DNA of 64,000 bases. It comes from CAZPXH01 sp964591085. GTDB taxonomy: Bacteria > Spirochaetota > Spirochaetia > DSM-27196 > CAZPXH01. A model generated the notes under the pieces. It saw nothing but the letters and a program-made list of their open reading frames with translations. It was not told the DNA's origin and did not search any database. The DNA is taken from contig CAZPXH010000007.1 in assembly GCA_964591085.1 (NCBI GenBank), positions 1 to 64,000 on the forward strand, in the 5' to 3' direction. Shown piece after piece: positions 49,992-58,212 of the stretch (positions within the stretch are counted from its first letter, which is position 1; each line of letters begins with the position of its first letter). A program made the translations under genes and the position numbers.

Positions 49992-51209
49992 TCAGTCCAG
50001 CGTCACTTCCTGACGGGCAAAGCGCAGAACATTGAAGGTCACGTCGTCTGAGAGAGCTTGGCTCCCGCGGAACCGGTGGAAGTCCTTCATCAGCTTTTCC
50101 ACCATCAGTTCAACCGGCTGGCTGGGATCAGAAGCAATGAGCTTTGCGATGTGCGCCTCGCTGTATTCCTCGCCATCCTGGTTCTTTTGCTCCAGCAGGC
50201 CGTCCGTAGTGATCAGGTAGAGGTCTCCCGGCTGGGGCTTGAAGCGGTTGGTCGTTGGTTCCACGTCCTGCATGACGCCGATTGGGAGATTGTTCTGGGT
50301 GTTCTTCAGCTTGAGGAAGCGTCCGCCCCTGACCAGGTAGGTGTAGCCGTGGCCCATGTCACAGAGCTCCACCTCGCCGGTGCGCTCGTCATAGTCCATC
50401 AGGACCCCGGTCACAAACTTCTCGGCTTCAAACTTCTGCAGGATTGAGGCGTTCAGGGACTTCACGAAACCCGTCAGGCCCTTGGTGAAGTCATAGATCG
50501 TGATCATTCCCCAGATCAGGGAGGTGATGATGGACGCCGCAACACCTTTGCCTGAAACGTCACACAGAGCAAAGATCCAGCGGCCCGCCGCGTAGCGTTT
50601 GATGCTGTAGAAATCGCCGCCAACGCCCTTGGCAGTCCGGGACATGCCCGCAATCTCAAACGTGTCACCGACCTGCACCTCTTTGTCACGAACCATACGG
50701 GACTGCAGACGGCGAGCGAGGCTGATATCGTTCTGGGTGATCTCGGAGAGGTAAACCAGCATATCCTGGGTGGAGAAGATTCCGCCGTAGCCGTTTTCTC
50801 CCCGGCTCAGAACGAAGTAGCTGATTCCCTGCTGCTTCATCAGGGGATCGATGTCTTCCGCAACGCTGAACAGGTTGCGGTCTTCCGGGATCACGTGCGC
50901 CTGGTCCATGAACTCGGCGATCGGGTGATTTGTCAGCACGTCCCGTCCGTAGGGCCGCCCAACGAGCGCCAGCAGCTTGTCCCGGATCACAATGCCCACG
51001 ATCTTCTGGTCCTTGTCCAGAACGGCAACCGCCTCAATGTCGCGGCGCTTTCGCCACGCATCGTTGAGGTCAAGGATGTTGTCAGATCCGTAGACAAAGT
51101 ATGACCCCTTGGCGATTCGGTTTATCGCCTGGGATCGGACGACGGGAAGCTCGATCTCCCGAATGATGCTGCCCGTTTCGGTCTGGGCTACCGCAGTCGC
51201 ATCGCTCAT
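49992..51209 (-). CDS. PP2C/SpoIIE phosphatase with N-terminal CBS-type region
   Basis: A 405-residue SpoIIE/RsbU-type serine phosphatase. The first 155 residues form a CBS-pair-like region (VVRSQAINRIAKGSYFVYGS; VAVLDKDQKIVGIVIRDKLL) that could bind a nucleotide. The phosphatase domain has MSRTAKGVGGDFY, FALCDVSGKGVAASI, LCDMGHGYTYLV, ITTDGLLEQ and LSDDVTFNVLRF, covering the metal-binding Asp residues. It probably dephosphorylates the STAS proteins encoded on the facing strand. AAGGGGG precedes the ATG. Confidence 0.9.
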   Translation of the reverse strand: MSDATAVAQTETGSIIREIELPVVRSQAINRIAKGSYFVYGSDNILDLNDAWRKRRDIEAVAVLDKDQKIVGIVIRDKLLALVGRPYGRDVLTNHPIAEFMDQAHVIPEDRNLFSVAEDIDPLMKQQGISYFVLSRGENGYGGIFSTQDMLVYLSEITQNDISLARRLQSRMVRDKEVQVGDTFEIAGMSRTAKGVGGDFYSIKRYAAGRWIFALCDVSGKGVAASIITSLIWGMITIYDFTKGLTGFVKSLNASILQKFEAEKFVTGVLMDYDERTGEVELCDMGHGYTYLVRGGRFLKLKNTQNNLPIGVMQDVEPTTNRFKPQPGDLYLITTDGLLEQKNQDGEEYSEAHIAKLIASDPSQPVELMVEKLMKDFHRFRGSQALSDDVTFNVLRFARQEVTLD

Positions 51210-51251
51210 GATTCCCCCTTGGCAGCATTACGGTGAAGTGTGAGGTGCACG

Positions 51252-51767
51252 TTAGCGGCCTTGCGCCCACTCGTCCAGCAGGGCGGCGGCACGCTCCAGC
51301 CCCGCCTCCAGTTCCGGCAGTTCGGAGGGTGCAAAGCGGCCGAGCACGTGGGATGAAAGCGTACCGTGCGCCGGACGGCCGATTCCTAGTCCCAGCCGAT
51401 GAAACTCCGCAGTCCCCAGTTTCTGCTGAATATCCCGCAGGCCGTTGTTTCCGCGGTGTCCACCACCAATCCGGATCTCCGCGCTTCCGAGAGGGCGTTC
51501 GGTGTCATCATGCACTACCAGAAGCTGCTCAGGCCTGAGCTTGAAGAATCGGAGGAGCTGCTGCGCCGGGTTCCCGGAGAGATTCATGGCACAGGCGGGC
51601 TCCACCATCACTACCTGGCCCCGGGCTATCCAGTGGGCACCTGCCCGGAGCTTCCAGGCCCGTAACTCGGGCAGCCCTAGTACCGGGTAGAGCCGGCGCG
51701 CCGCGTTGTGTCGTGTGTCTGCGTAGCGTTGTCCGGGGTTTCCCAGAAACACTGTCATTCCCTTCAC
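51252..51767 (-). CDS. pth: Peptidyl-tRNA hydrolase
   Basis: Pth frees tRNA from prematurely released peptidyl-tRNA. From GTG 51767 (GGGAG 8 bases before) it has 171 residues; ATG 51758 is an alternative. Catalytic and binding residues: FLGNPGQRYADTRHNAAR with the His, VVHDDTERPLG with the Asp, ACAMNLSG and a slightly expanded GGHRGNNGLRDI loop. The start lies 70 bases from the divergent lipoprotein gene. Confidence 0.94.
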   Translation of the reverse strand: MKGMTVFLGNPGQRYADTRHNAARRLYPVLGLPELRAWKLRAGAHWIARGQVVMVEPACAMNLSGNPAQQLLRFFKLRPEQLLVVHDDTERPLGSAEIRIGGGHRGNNGLRDIQQKLGTAEFHRLGLGIGRPAHGTLSSHVLGRFAPSELPELEAGLERAAALLDEWAQGR

Positions 51768-51836
51768 TCCATGCTCTCCCGCCCGCCAGGCTCCGCGTTG
51801 CGCTGCCTGCAATCTTCACCCAAGATATGCACTACC

Positions 51837-52928
51837 GTGAAACGGGCAACAAACGCATTCGTGCTGATTCCACTTGTGCTTCTTGGCTGTGCCCGCGGGT
51901 CGTACCAGCCCGGCGGAGAGGCAGAGCCGGAAGCGGCAGGGCCTGCGGTTCTCACCGAGCTGCGCGTGTACTCCGTCAACGCGTGGCACGGCCTGGCTAG
52001 GCCCGGAGTCTTTCGCGCGAGCCCCTACGAAAGCGCCGAGTCACGCCGTTTTCGCTTTGAGCTTCTTGTCTCCGATATCCTCGCTGCTTCCCCAGACATT
52101 GTCATAGTCAGCGAGCTCAACCCGCTTCCGGCTCAGGCACGCGAGCTTGCTGATCGGCTTGGGTTCAGCATGGTCTTTGATGTTGATCACGCCGGTTGGC
52201 GGATTGGTCCGGTGGGTCTGCCGGCAAACCTGCGCTCCGGCACCGCAATCCTCGCCCGCCAGGACCTGGGCCTTGAGCTGGTGGATCGCGAACGGCTCGG
52301 TGCCGCCACCGTCGGCCCGGTGGTGGCTGCGCATGGCCGTCGCTCCCCCGGCATCCTCCTGACACGGATCAGCCTTGCGTCCGGGCCAGTTTCCCTGGCA
52401 ACCGTTCACTATCCGGCGTCTCCCATTCCGGTGGATACCGTGGTCACGTCGGGCGTCCGTTCCTACCTGGAGACACGGGATGACGCGGATGTCTTTGTCC
52501 GCGATTTGCGCAAAGCCGTGGAGGGAGAGCAGGCGCGGCTGGAGATGGTCCGGCGGACCGTGGACTTCCTCAACGATCGCAGCGCCGATGCTCCTGTCAT
52601 CCTGGCGGGCACCTTCAACTTCCTTTCCAGCTCACCGGAGGCTGCAATCCTCCGCAACGCCGGGTTTGCCGATTTGGCGGTGACTCACGGGCGAGGTGAA
52701 CTCCCCACCTACCTCCCCAGCGCAAATGGTGCGGTCACCGTGCAGACGGAGCAAGAACGCGGTCTTTGGGGCAGCGCCGCAGTCCCCGGAGATCGCCGCA
52801 TTGACTTCATCATGGCGCGGGGCAATCGGCTCAGCGGCATCGTTACCGCGCGCGTTGCCGATGTTCCGACCTTCAGCGTCTACCCCTCAGACCACTTCGG
52901 GCTGTTTGCGCGTATCCGCGCCCGGTGA
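51837..52928 (+). CDS. Lipoprotein of the endonuclease/exonuclease/phosphatase fold
   Basis: A probable lipoprotein: GTG 51837 gives (M)KRATNAFVLIPLVLLGC, a compact signal with lipobox VLLGC. The frame is open upstream, but those codons would spoil the signal. The rest (to 363 residues) is the DNase I-like fold with VYSVNAWHGL, VSELNPLP (metal-binding Glu), LATVHYPAS (His), RIDFIMARG and YPSDHFGLFARI (Asp-His). In the usual GDFN motif the Asp is replaced by Thr (LAGTFNFLS). It may therefore be a weak or altered phosphohydrolase. The PH-like gene overlaps its stop (GTGA). Confidence 0.82.
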   Translation: MKRATNAFVLIPLVLLGCARGSYQPGGEAEPEAAGPAVLTELRVYSVNAWHGLARPGVFRASPYESAESRRFRFELLVSDILAASPDIVIVSELNPLPAQARELADRLGFSMVFDVDHAGWRIGPVGLPANLRSGTAILARQDLGLELVDRERLGAATVGPVVAAHGRRSPGILLTRISLASGPVSLATVHYPASPIPVDTVVTSGVRSYLETRDDADVFVRDLRKAVEGEQARLEMVRRTVDFLNDRSADAPVILAGTFNFLSSSPEAAILRNAGFADLAVTHGRGELPTYLPSANGAVTVQTEQERGLWGSAAVPGDRRIDFIMARGNRLSGIVTARVADVPTFSVYPSDHFGLFARIRAR

Positions 52929-53341
52929 AGCGGCTTCGGGTGCGCCGAAGTGACAGACAGGCGCGGGTCCTGCTGGCAGTGGGGCTTTCCTTGCCCGGAC
53001 TCGAGGGCCTGATGGGACCTGCCCGCGCCGTCCCGCTTGCCCTGGCAATTCCCTGTGTACTGCTTTCCGCTGCGCTGGTCTGGCTGGCTTTCCGGGCGCA
53101 GGCTCGGCTCTCCGACGAAGGAATGGTTCACCGCGGCTGGCCCTGGCAGCATGCGCGGCTGATCAGCTGGGGCGAAGTGATTGCCGCCAGCCGGCCTGCC
53201 GAGGATCAGCTTGGCCTTATGCTCCGGGACGGGAGCCGCGTGGAGGTTTACCTGGACCCTGCCGACATGCAGGAGGTTCTGGAGCAGCTTAGCCGGAAAA
53301 CAGAACCGCTGTTCCCGCCACCGCCACCACCGCACCAATAA
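52925..53341 (+). CDS. Small PH-like membrane protein
   Basis: A 138-residue protein with two hydrophobic segments in the first 60 residues (LLAVGLSLPGLEGLMG; AVPLALAIPCVLLSAALVWL), then a bacterial PH-like domain (RLSDEGMVHRGWPWQHARLI and SWGEVIAASRP) and a Pro-rich end. The GTG start overlaps the upstream stop, so it is coupled. Function unknown. Its 3' end overlaps the facing transporter gene by 53 bases. Confidence 0.65.
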   Translation: MKRLRVRRSDRQARVLLAVGLSLPGLEGLMGPARAVPLALAIPCVLLSAALVWLAFRAQARLSDEGMVHRGWPWQHARLISWGEVIAASRPAEDQLGLMLRDGSRVEVYLDPADMQEVLEQLSRKTEPLFPPPPPPHQ

Positions 53342-54224
53342 GGTCACGGGCGGCCAGGCGTTCCCGATTGATGATTGCCGCGGGAGCGATGATCAGGATG
53401 GGGACCAGTCCCATAATGGTGGAAGCAACAGCCGCGCTTGTGAGCTGGGTTGCACGCAGCCCAAGAGACACCCCGAGGAAGGGCCCAAAGATGGCGCCGA
53501 TGCCCATCAACGGAAGCGCGCGACGATCCCGCAGGCCCGTGGCCACCTTGCTGAAGCCGCCACGAAAGAACGCGAGCACCACGATAAACCCGACAATACC
53601 GGTAAGCCCCCGGATCTGGGAGGCCGAGAAGGGGTCAAAGTCCGTTCCCGCGCCGATCCTGCTGAGCACCAGGCCCAGAGCCTGCCCGAACGCTCCCAGT
53701 ACGGCGAACGCAATCCCGGACGCTCGCTGGCGTGCCGGAGTCAACCCGTGAACAGGCGGAGGGCCTGCCGTGGGGACTGAATCCTTGCGGCGCAGCACGA
53801 CAATCACGATTCCACCGAGGGTGATTCCGATCCCGATGATGGTCAGCAGGTCCAGGCGCTCACCCAGCAGGAACAGGCCGAGAATTGCGGTCATTGGCGG
53901 AACCAGCGTGAAGACCAGCATGGACACGCGCGCACCAATGCGCACAAAGGCCTCAAACAGAAAGAGATCACCCAGCACAAAGCCGATCATCCCGGAGGCC
54001 ATGAGGTAGCCCCAGGTGCGCGCGCCGGCGCCAATGGGGATAGCCGGCTCTCCACGGAACAGCTGTAACCCCACAAACAGCAGTTGTGCCAGCACAAGGC
54101 GAATCAGGTTGAGCGGGAGCGATCCAATGCGCCGACCGGCATTCTCAAATGAGAGCGCGGTCACCGTCCAGCAGAAGGCGGTAGCGAGTGCAGCGAGTTC
54201 ACCCGCCGGCAGCGTAGGTGTCAC
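53289..54224 (-). CDS. EamA/DMT family transporter
   Basis: A ten-helix drug/metabolite transporter of two EamA repeats, 311 residues from GTG 54224. First repeat: LAALATAFCWTVTALSFENA to LLTIIGIGITLGGIVIVVLR; a hydrophilic loop of about 30 residues; second repeat from GIAFAVLGAFGQALGLVLSR to the C-terminal AVAGTAVLFSG. The substrate cannot be predicted. The start is poorly marked by a ribosome-binding site. Confidence 0.83.
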   Translation of the reverse strand: MTPTLPAGELAALATAFCWTVTALSFENAGRRIGSLPLNLIRLVLAQLLFVGLQLFRGEPAIPIGAGARTWGYLMASGMIGFVLGDLFLFEAFVRIGARVSMLVFTLVPPMTAILGLFLLGERLDLLTIIGIGITLGGIVIVVLRRKDSVPTAGPPPVHGLTPARQRASGIAFAVLGAFGQALGLVLSRIGAGTDFDPFSASQIRGLTGIVGFIVVLAFFRGGFSKVATGLRDRRALPLMGIGAIFGPFLGVSLGLRATQLTSAAVASTIMGLVPILIIAPAAIINRERLAARDLIGAVVAVAGTAVLFSG

Positions 54225-54263
54225 GGACTGGAGGGTAGCACGCCGCGATGCTATCGTTCGTGC

Positions 54264-55100
54264 GTGCCCCAACAGCATGCAGATTCCGCAAGGAACAACG
54301 GCGCGCCGGTTGCGGTGGTTACCGGCGCGAGCACGGGTATCGGGCGTGAGCTTTCGCTTCAGCTGCTCCAACATGGCCACACCGTTTGCGCCATCGCACG
54401 GCGTGCCTCCGAGCTGGAACCGCCTCCTGGGGCACCCGGCCGTCTGCATGCGTTTACGGCGGACCTTGCTGACCTGGGCGGGATTCCCGCGCTTTGCACG
54501 CGAATTCTGAGCGAGATCGGGCCGCCCGAACTGCTCATCTGCAACGCCGGAATCTCCCAGCGAGCTCCAGCGGTATCCACAGAGCCGCAGGCGGTGCGCC
54601 AGTTGGTTGCCGTCAACCTGGAGGCGCCGCTCATCATGGTGGCCGAATTCCTCCGCGCCGATACGGGGCCCTCGAAGCCGCAGGTTGTGCTGGTGGGAAG
54701 CCTTGCTTCACTGGTCCCGGCGCCCTTGCGGACGACGTACGCAGCAGCCAAGCACGGGCTCCGCGGCTTTGCCCGGAGTCTCCGGACCGAGGGGCATGCC
54801 GTGACCGAGGTGTACCCGGGCTTTGTGCGAACCTCAATCGGCCAGCTTGCGCTCACCGGGTCCGGAGACAGCTACGGCCGGGACGACCCCGCACAGCAGA
54901 CAGGAGCAGATCCTGCGTCGGTTGCACGGCAGATTCTCAGAGCGACGCGGCGCGGGCGAAAAGTCATTCGGCCGGCACTCGGTGCCAGCGGGCGCCTTGC
55001 GTTGTTGCTTTCCTGGATTGCGCCAGCGGTCCTTGACCGGATCCTGCATCGACGCTTTCTGGCTGAATCCAGCGGCGCCGGTTTGGGGGAGGACCGGTGA
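54264..55100 (+). CDS. Short-chain dehydrogenase/reductase
   Basis: A classical SDR of 278 residues, with VTGASTGIGREL cofactor loop, the ICNAGIS motif, a Ser in LVGSLASLV and YAAAK catalytic pair. The C-terminal part has a hydrophobic segment (LALLLSWIAPAVLDRIL) that may contact membrane. Starts at GTG 54264, 39 bases from the divergent EamA gene. Substrate unknown. Confidence 0.88.
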   Translation: MPQQHADSARNNGAPVAVVTGASTGIGRELSLQLLQHGHTVCAIARRASELEPPPGAPGRLHAFTADLADLGGIPALCTRILSEIGPPELLICNAGISQRAPAVSTEPQAVRQLVAVNLEAPLIMVAEFLRADTGPSKPQVVLVGSLASLVPAPLRTTYAAAKHGLRGFARSLRTEGHAVTEVYPGFVRTSIGQLALTGSGDSYGRDDPAQQTGADPASVARQILRATRRGRKVIRPALGASGRLALLLSWIAPAVLDRILHRRFLAESSGAGLGEDR

Positions 55101-55131
55101 ACCCAAACCAGGCTTTGGCCGCCAAGGGACC

Positions 55132-55989
55132 GTGAAGACCCGGATGCAAGCACCTGAGTACAGCAATCTGGATCCATCTCCGTTTTCCAGTGCGCCGGCA
55201 GCAAGCCAGGACCTGGTCTGCCAGGTGACGCTGGACGGACGGGTCTTTCTCCGTTCTGCCCAAGACCACTGGGAGCTTCCCGTGGTGGGCGATCTCCCGC
55301 CAACAACCAGGCCCGGCCCGGAAAACAGATACCGCTGGATGGACGCGGGGAGGCTCGGGAGCGCGCGCTTGCTCGCAATGCTTGTGGAAGGAGACTCACC
55401 GCCAGGGCTGCAGGCGGTCTCCCTTCGGCGGCTGGTGCTTGAGGACAACGCGGTTTGGCGGGTTGTGGCACGGGTGCAGCAGGTCCTGTTCTGGCTCCGC
55501 CGCCACCGCTTCTGTGGGGTCTGCGGTGCGGAACTTGCTCCGGGTGATGTTGAGCGTCACCTGCGCTGTCCGGTATGCGGGAACGTGGAGTATCCGATGG
55601 CCGCAAGCGCAACCATCACCGCAATCCTGCGCGGGGATCAGATCCTGCTTGCGCGGAACATCAGCCGCCGACATCCCTTCTACAGCCTGGTTGCCGGATT
55701 TTTAGAGCCCGGTGAGACGCTGGAGCAATGTGTTGTGCGGGAAGTTCGCGAGGAAGTCGGCCTCCATGTCTCTCAGCCGCACTACCTCTTCAGCCAACCC
55801 TGGCCATTCCCCTCAACACTGATGGCTGGCTTTGCCGTGCGCTCTGAATCCGGGGACGTTGCGGTTGACGGCGTTGAAATCGGAGATGCCGGGTGGTTCA
55901 CCGCTGATGAACTCCCGGAGGTTCCGCCCCCTGGGACCATTGCGCGGAGAATCATTGATGGGTGGATTGTTGGAGAGCTTCCGCTCTAG
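55132..55989 (+). CDS. nudC: NAD(H) pyrophosphatase, NudC type
   Basis: A Nudix hydrolase of 285 residues. It has an N-terminal domain, a zinc ribbon (CGVCG...CPVCGN) and the Nudix box GFLEPGETLEQCVVREVREE, followed by the NudC signature SQPWPFPSTLM. Members cut NADH or remove NAD caps from RNA. The start is GTG 55132 (AAGGGA close by) or ATG 55144. The 3' end is 9 bases from the facing glycosidase gene. Confidence 0.93.
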   Translation: MKTRMQAPEYSNLDPSPFSSAPAASQDLVCQVTLDGRVFLRSAQDHWELPVVGDLPPTTRPGPENRYRWMDAGRLGSARLLAMLVEGDSPPGLQAVSLRRLVLEDNAVWRVVARVQQVLFWLRRHRFCGVCGAELAPGDVERHLRCPVCGNVEYPMAASATITAILRGDQILLARNISRRHPFYSLVAGFLEPGETLEQCVVREVREEVGLHVSQPHYLFSQPWPFPSTLMAGFAVRSESGDVAVDGVEIGDAGWFTADELPEVPPPGTIARRIIDGWIVGELPL

Positions 55990-55998
55990 CGGGCTGGC

Positions 55999-57420
55999 CT
56001 ACAGCTTGTCTATCAGCATGGAGCACTTGCCCGACGGAATGGGCAGTGTCTTCTTTTTCTTTCCCACGATATCGATGGTGAAGTAGTACAGCTTTTCGGA
56101 TTCAAGCCGGATCTCCCACCCGCGGCCACTTTTGTTGCTGAGGATGGTGACCATGTTGCGCTTGAGACTGAGGTTTTCCACCCCCATGACCTCCAGCGTG
56201 GGGACTACCCAGTCAACGGTCTTGCGCGGGAGGCTGACCACAAGGCCAAGCACGTTCTCAATCATGAGCGTGATGGTGGAAAGCGCGATGTAGGACAGGT
56301 ACCGCTCTCTGGGGAAACCTTCCTTTCCAGGCCACTGCGCCGGTCCGTCCTTCCGCGGAGCGTAGGCCTCCCACAGCGCGCCGCGATCCTTTCCTACGGG
56401 GTGCAGGGTATCTACCACGTAGTACAGGTGGCGGATGGCGCATTCGCGGGCGAATTCGATCTCGTTGTACTTCTCCAGCCCCTTGATCACCATGAAGGTC
56501 ATTGGCGGCACTACCGAGCCCCGGTATCCGGTACCGCGCTCGGTGAACTTGGGTTCATTGCCCGCAAGCGACGGGAAGGGATGTTCAAGCCCAAAGGTCT
56601 CCGGGTTCCGAAGGTGGGCTATCAGCGCCTCCGCTTTCGGCTCGTTTGGAAGTTCCGCGAGGAGGGTCCAGTACGTGGCGATGGACCGCACGTCCAGCTG
56701 TTCACCCTTCTTTCCCAGATCCACGTAGACTCCGAGCTCGTCGCTCCACATCTGCTGGTTGATCCGGGTCTTCAGCGCAAAGTAGTGCTGCTTGTAACGG
56801 AAGCTGATGTCCTTGTCGTTGAGAATCTCGCCGAGCTCCGCCATGTAGAGCGCGGCCATCGCCATCTGGGCGTTGAAGTCCACAAAATACTTGGCCTTGT
56901 CCCGCGGCGAATTCTCCATTGTTGTTGCTACAAGCGGAACCGCGAACAGGCCGGTCTCGTCCTTGAACGTAGCGTCCAGCCAGTTGTAGTAGGCCTCCAA
57001 CGTCGGCATCACGTCCTTGATGCGCTTCTTGTTGCCCATCTTGTGGTACAGGTTGAACTCGGCCCAGGGGAACAGCGGTGGATGTACGCCTTTAGGGTTT
57101 CTGGTACTGGCTACCGGAGTGCCGTCCTCAACCGAGTAGGCCCATCGAATAGCCCCGTCTTGTTCCTGTTTGCTGTAGAACAGGTCAAGCTGGCTTGCAG
57201 CGGGGTGAACCCGGTTGCTATACACCAGAAAGAAGGTGGATAGACAGGAATCGAACTGGGTGATGTAGGGCAGCTCCGGGTAGCCCATGACGCGGGTGGG
57301 GAAGCCGTTTGCGGGGCTGCCGCTGAACCAGGCGTCAGCAAGCCAAGCCCACGTTTTGTCGTATACGTCAACAAAATCCTGGTCGTAAAAATGAACGATC
57401 GGAAATTCCTGTTTAGCCAC
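55999..57420 (-). CDS. Glycoside hydrolase, trehalase/MGH1-like (alpha/alpha)6 barrel
   Basis: A 473-residue (alpha/alpha)6-barrel glycosidase similar to mannosylglycerate hydrolase and GH37/GH63 enzymes. GTG 57420 has AGGAT 6 bases before it. The motifs include FVDVYDKTWAWLADAWF, GYPELPYITQFDSCLSTFFL, HPPLFPWAEFNLY, FVDFNAQMAMAALYMAELG, ERGTGYRGSVVPPMTFMVIK and ALWEAYAPRKDG, where the Asp and Glu are likely catalytic. There is no signal peptide, so it acts in the cytoplasm, perhaps on a compatible solute such as mannosylglycerate or trehalose. Substrate is not proven. Confidence 0.8.
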   Translation of the reverse strand: MAKQEFPIVHFYDQDFVDVYDKTWAWLADAWFSGSPANGFPTRVMGYPELPYITQFDSCLSTFFLVYSNRVHPAASQLDLFYSKQEQDGAIRWAYSVEDGTPVASTRNPKGVHPPLFPWAEFNLYHKMGNKKRIKDVMPTLEAYYNWLDATFKDETGLFAVPLVATTMENSPRDKAKYFVDFNAQMAMAALYMAELGEILNDKDISFRYKQHYFALKTRINQQMWSDELGVYVDLGKKGEQLDVRSIATYWTLLAELPNEPKAEALIAHLRNPETFGLEHPFPSLAGNEPKFTERGTGYRGSVVPPMTFMVIKGLEKYNEIEFARECAIRHLYYVVDTLHPVGKDRGALWEAYAPRKDGPAQWPGKEGFPRERYLSYIALSTITLMIENVLGLVVSLPRKTVDWVVPTLEVMGVENLSLKRNMVTILSNKSGRGWEIRLESEKLYYFTIDIVGKKKKTLPIPSGKCSMLIDKL

Positions 57421-57516
57421 TAGTAATCCTGTGAGGTGGATGGCGATGCCGGCTGCCTGGCCGTAGCCCAGAATATGGCCGTTACCCTGCGGAGTCAACA
57501 AATTGGGAGGGATACA

Positions 57517-57882
57517 GTGGCCCGCATACTTCTGGTGGACGATGACGAGTTGATTCGCCGGGTGGTGCACCCCATGTTGTCCCGAGAGGGGCACGAGGTG
57601 GTGGAGCTGTCCACGGGCAAGGAAGCGGTCCAGGCCGCTTCCGAGGAACGCTTTGACCTGGCGATCGTGGACGTGATCATGCCGGAAAAGGGTGGCATTG
57701 AGACTACGCTGGAACTCCGGCAGTCACTGGCCGCGCTTCCGGTGGTCCTGATCACCGGGAAGGTAACCGTTGACTCCGATGTGTTTCAGCGCCTCTCTAC
57801 CTCCCTCGGAGCGCGGACCGTGCTCCTCAAGCCATTCTCAGCGCAGCAGCTGTTGGCGGCCGTTCGCCGCGCACTTTCTTGA
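57517..57882 (+). CDS. Single-domain response regulator
   Basis: A 121-residue receiver domain with no output domain. ILLVDDDELIRRVV gives the acidic pair, LAIVDVIMPEKGGIE the phosphorylated Asp, LITGK the Thr and LLKPFS the Lys. GTG 57517 has GGAGG 6 bases before it. CheY-like or phosphorelay role; its kinase is not in the window. gatC follows after 33 bases. Confidence 0.92.
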   Translation: MARILLVDDDELIRRVVHPMLSREGHEVVELSTGKEAVQAASEERFDLAIVDVIMPEKGGIETTLELRQSLAALPVVLITGKVTVDSDVFQRLSTSLGARTVLLKPFSAQQLLAAVRRALS

Positions 57883-57915
57883 CCTGATCGGCAGCGACAA
57901 GGACAGTAGCGGTTC

Positions 57916-58197
57916 ATGATTGAGCAGGAACTGGAACGGACCTTGGATCTCGCGCGAATTGCATTCACCCCCGAAGACCGAACGCAGCTTGCAGCTGACG
58001 TTGAAGCCATCCTGGAACACTTCTTGGTGCTTGCGGGCGCCGATCTGCCAGAGCTTGCACCCGTTGCCACCCGACAGGCAGGACTTCGTTCGCTCCGGCC
58101 CGACCTTCCCCGAGCATCCGGTCCTCATCCAGGGGATCTACTGGATCGCGCCCCGGAGACTGATCAGGGCTTTGTTCTGGTTCCTGCGGTCATCTGA
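57916..58197 (+). CDS. gatC: Asp/Glu-tRNA amidotransferase subunit C
   Basis: The small belt subunit of GatCAB, 93 residues, with the LARIAFTPEDRTQLAADVEA helix and the C-terminal LLDRAPETDQGFVLVPAVI. It stabilises GatA. Gene order gatC-gatA-gatB-aspS, all plus strand, spaced from 15 bases to small overlaps. Confidence 0.93.
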   Translation: MIEQELERTLDLARIAFTPEDRTQLAADVEAILEHFLVLAGADLPELAPVATRQAGLRSLRPDLPRASGPHPGDLLDRAPETDQGFVLVPAVI

Positions 58198-58212
58198 CGG
58201 AGCCCGGCCACC

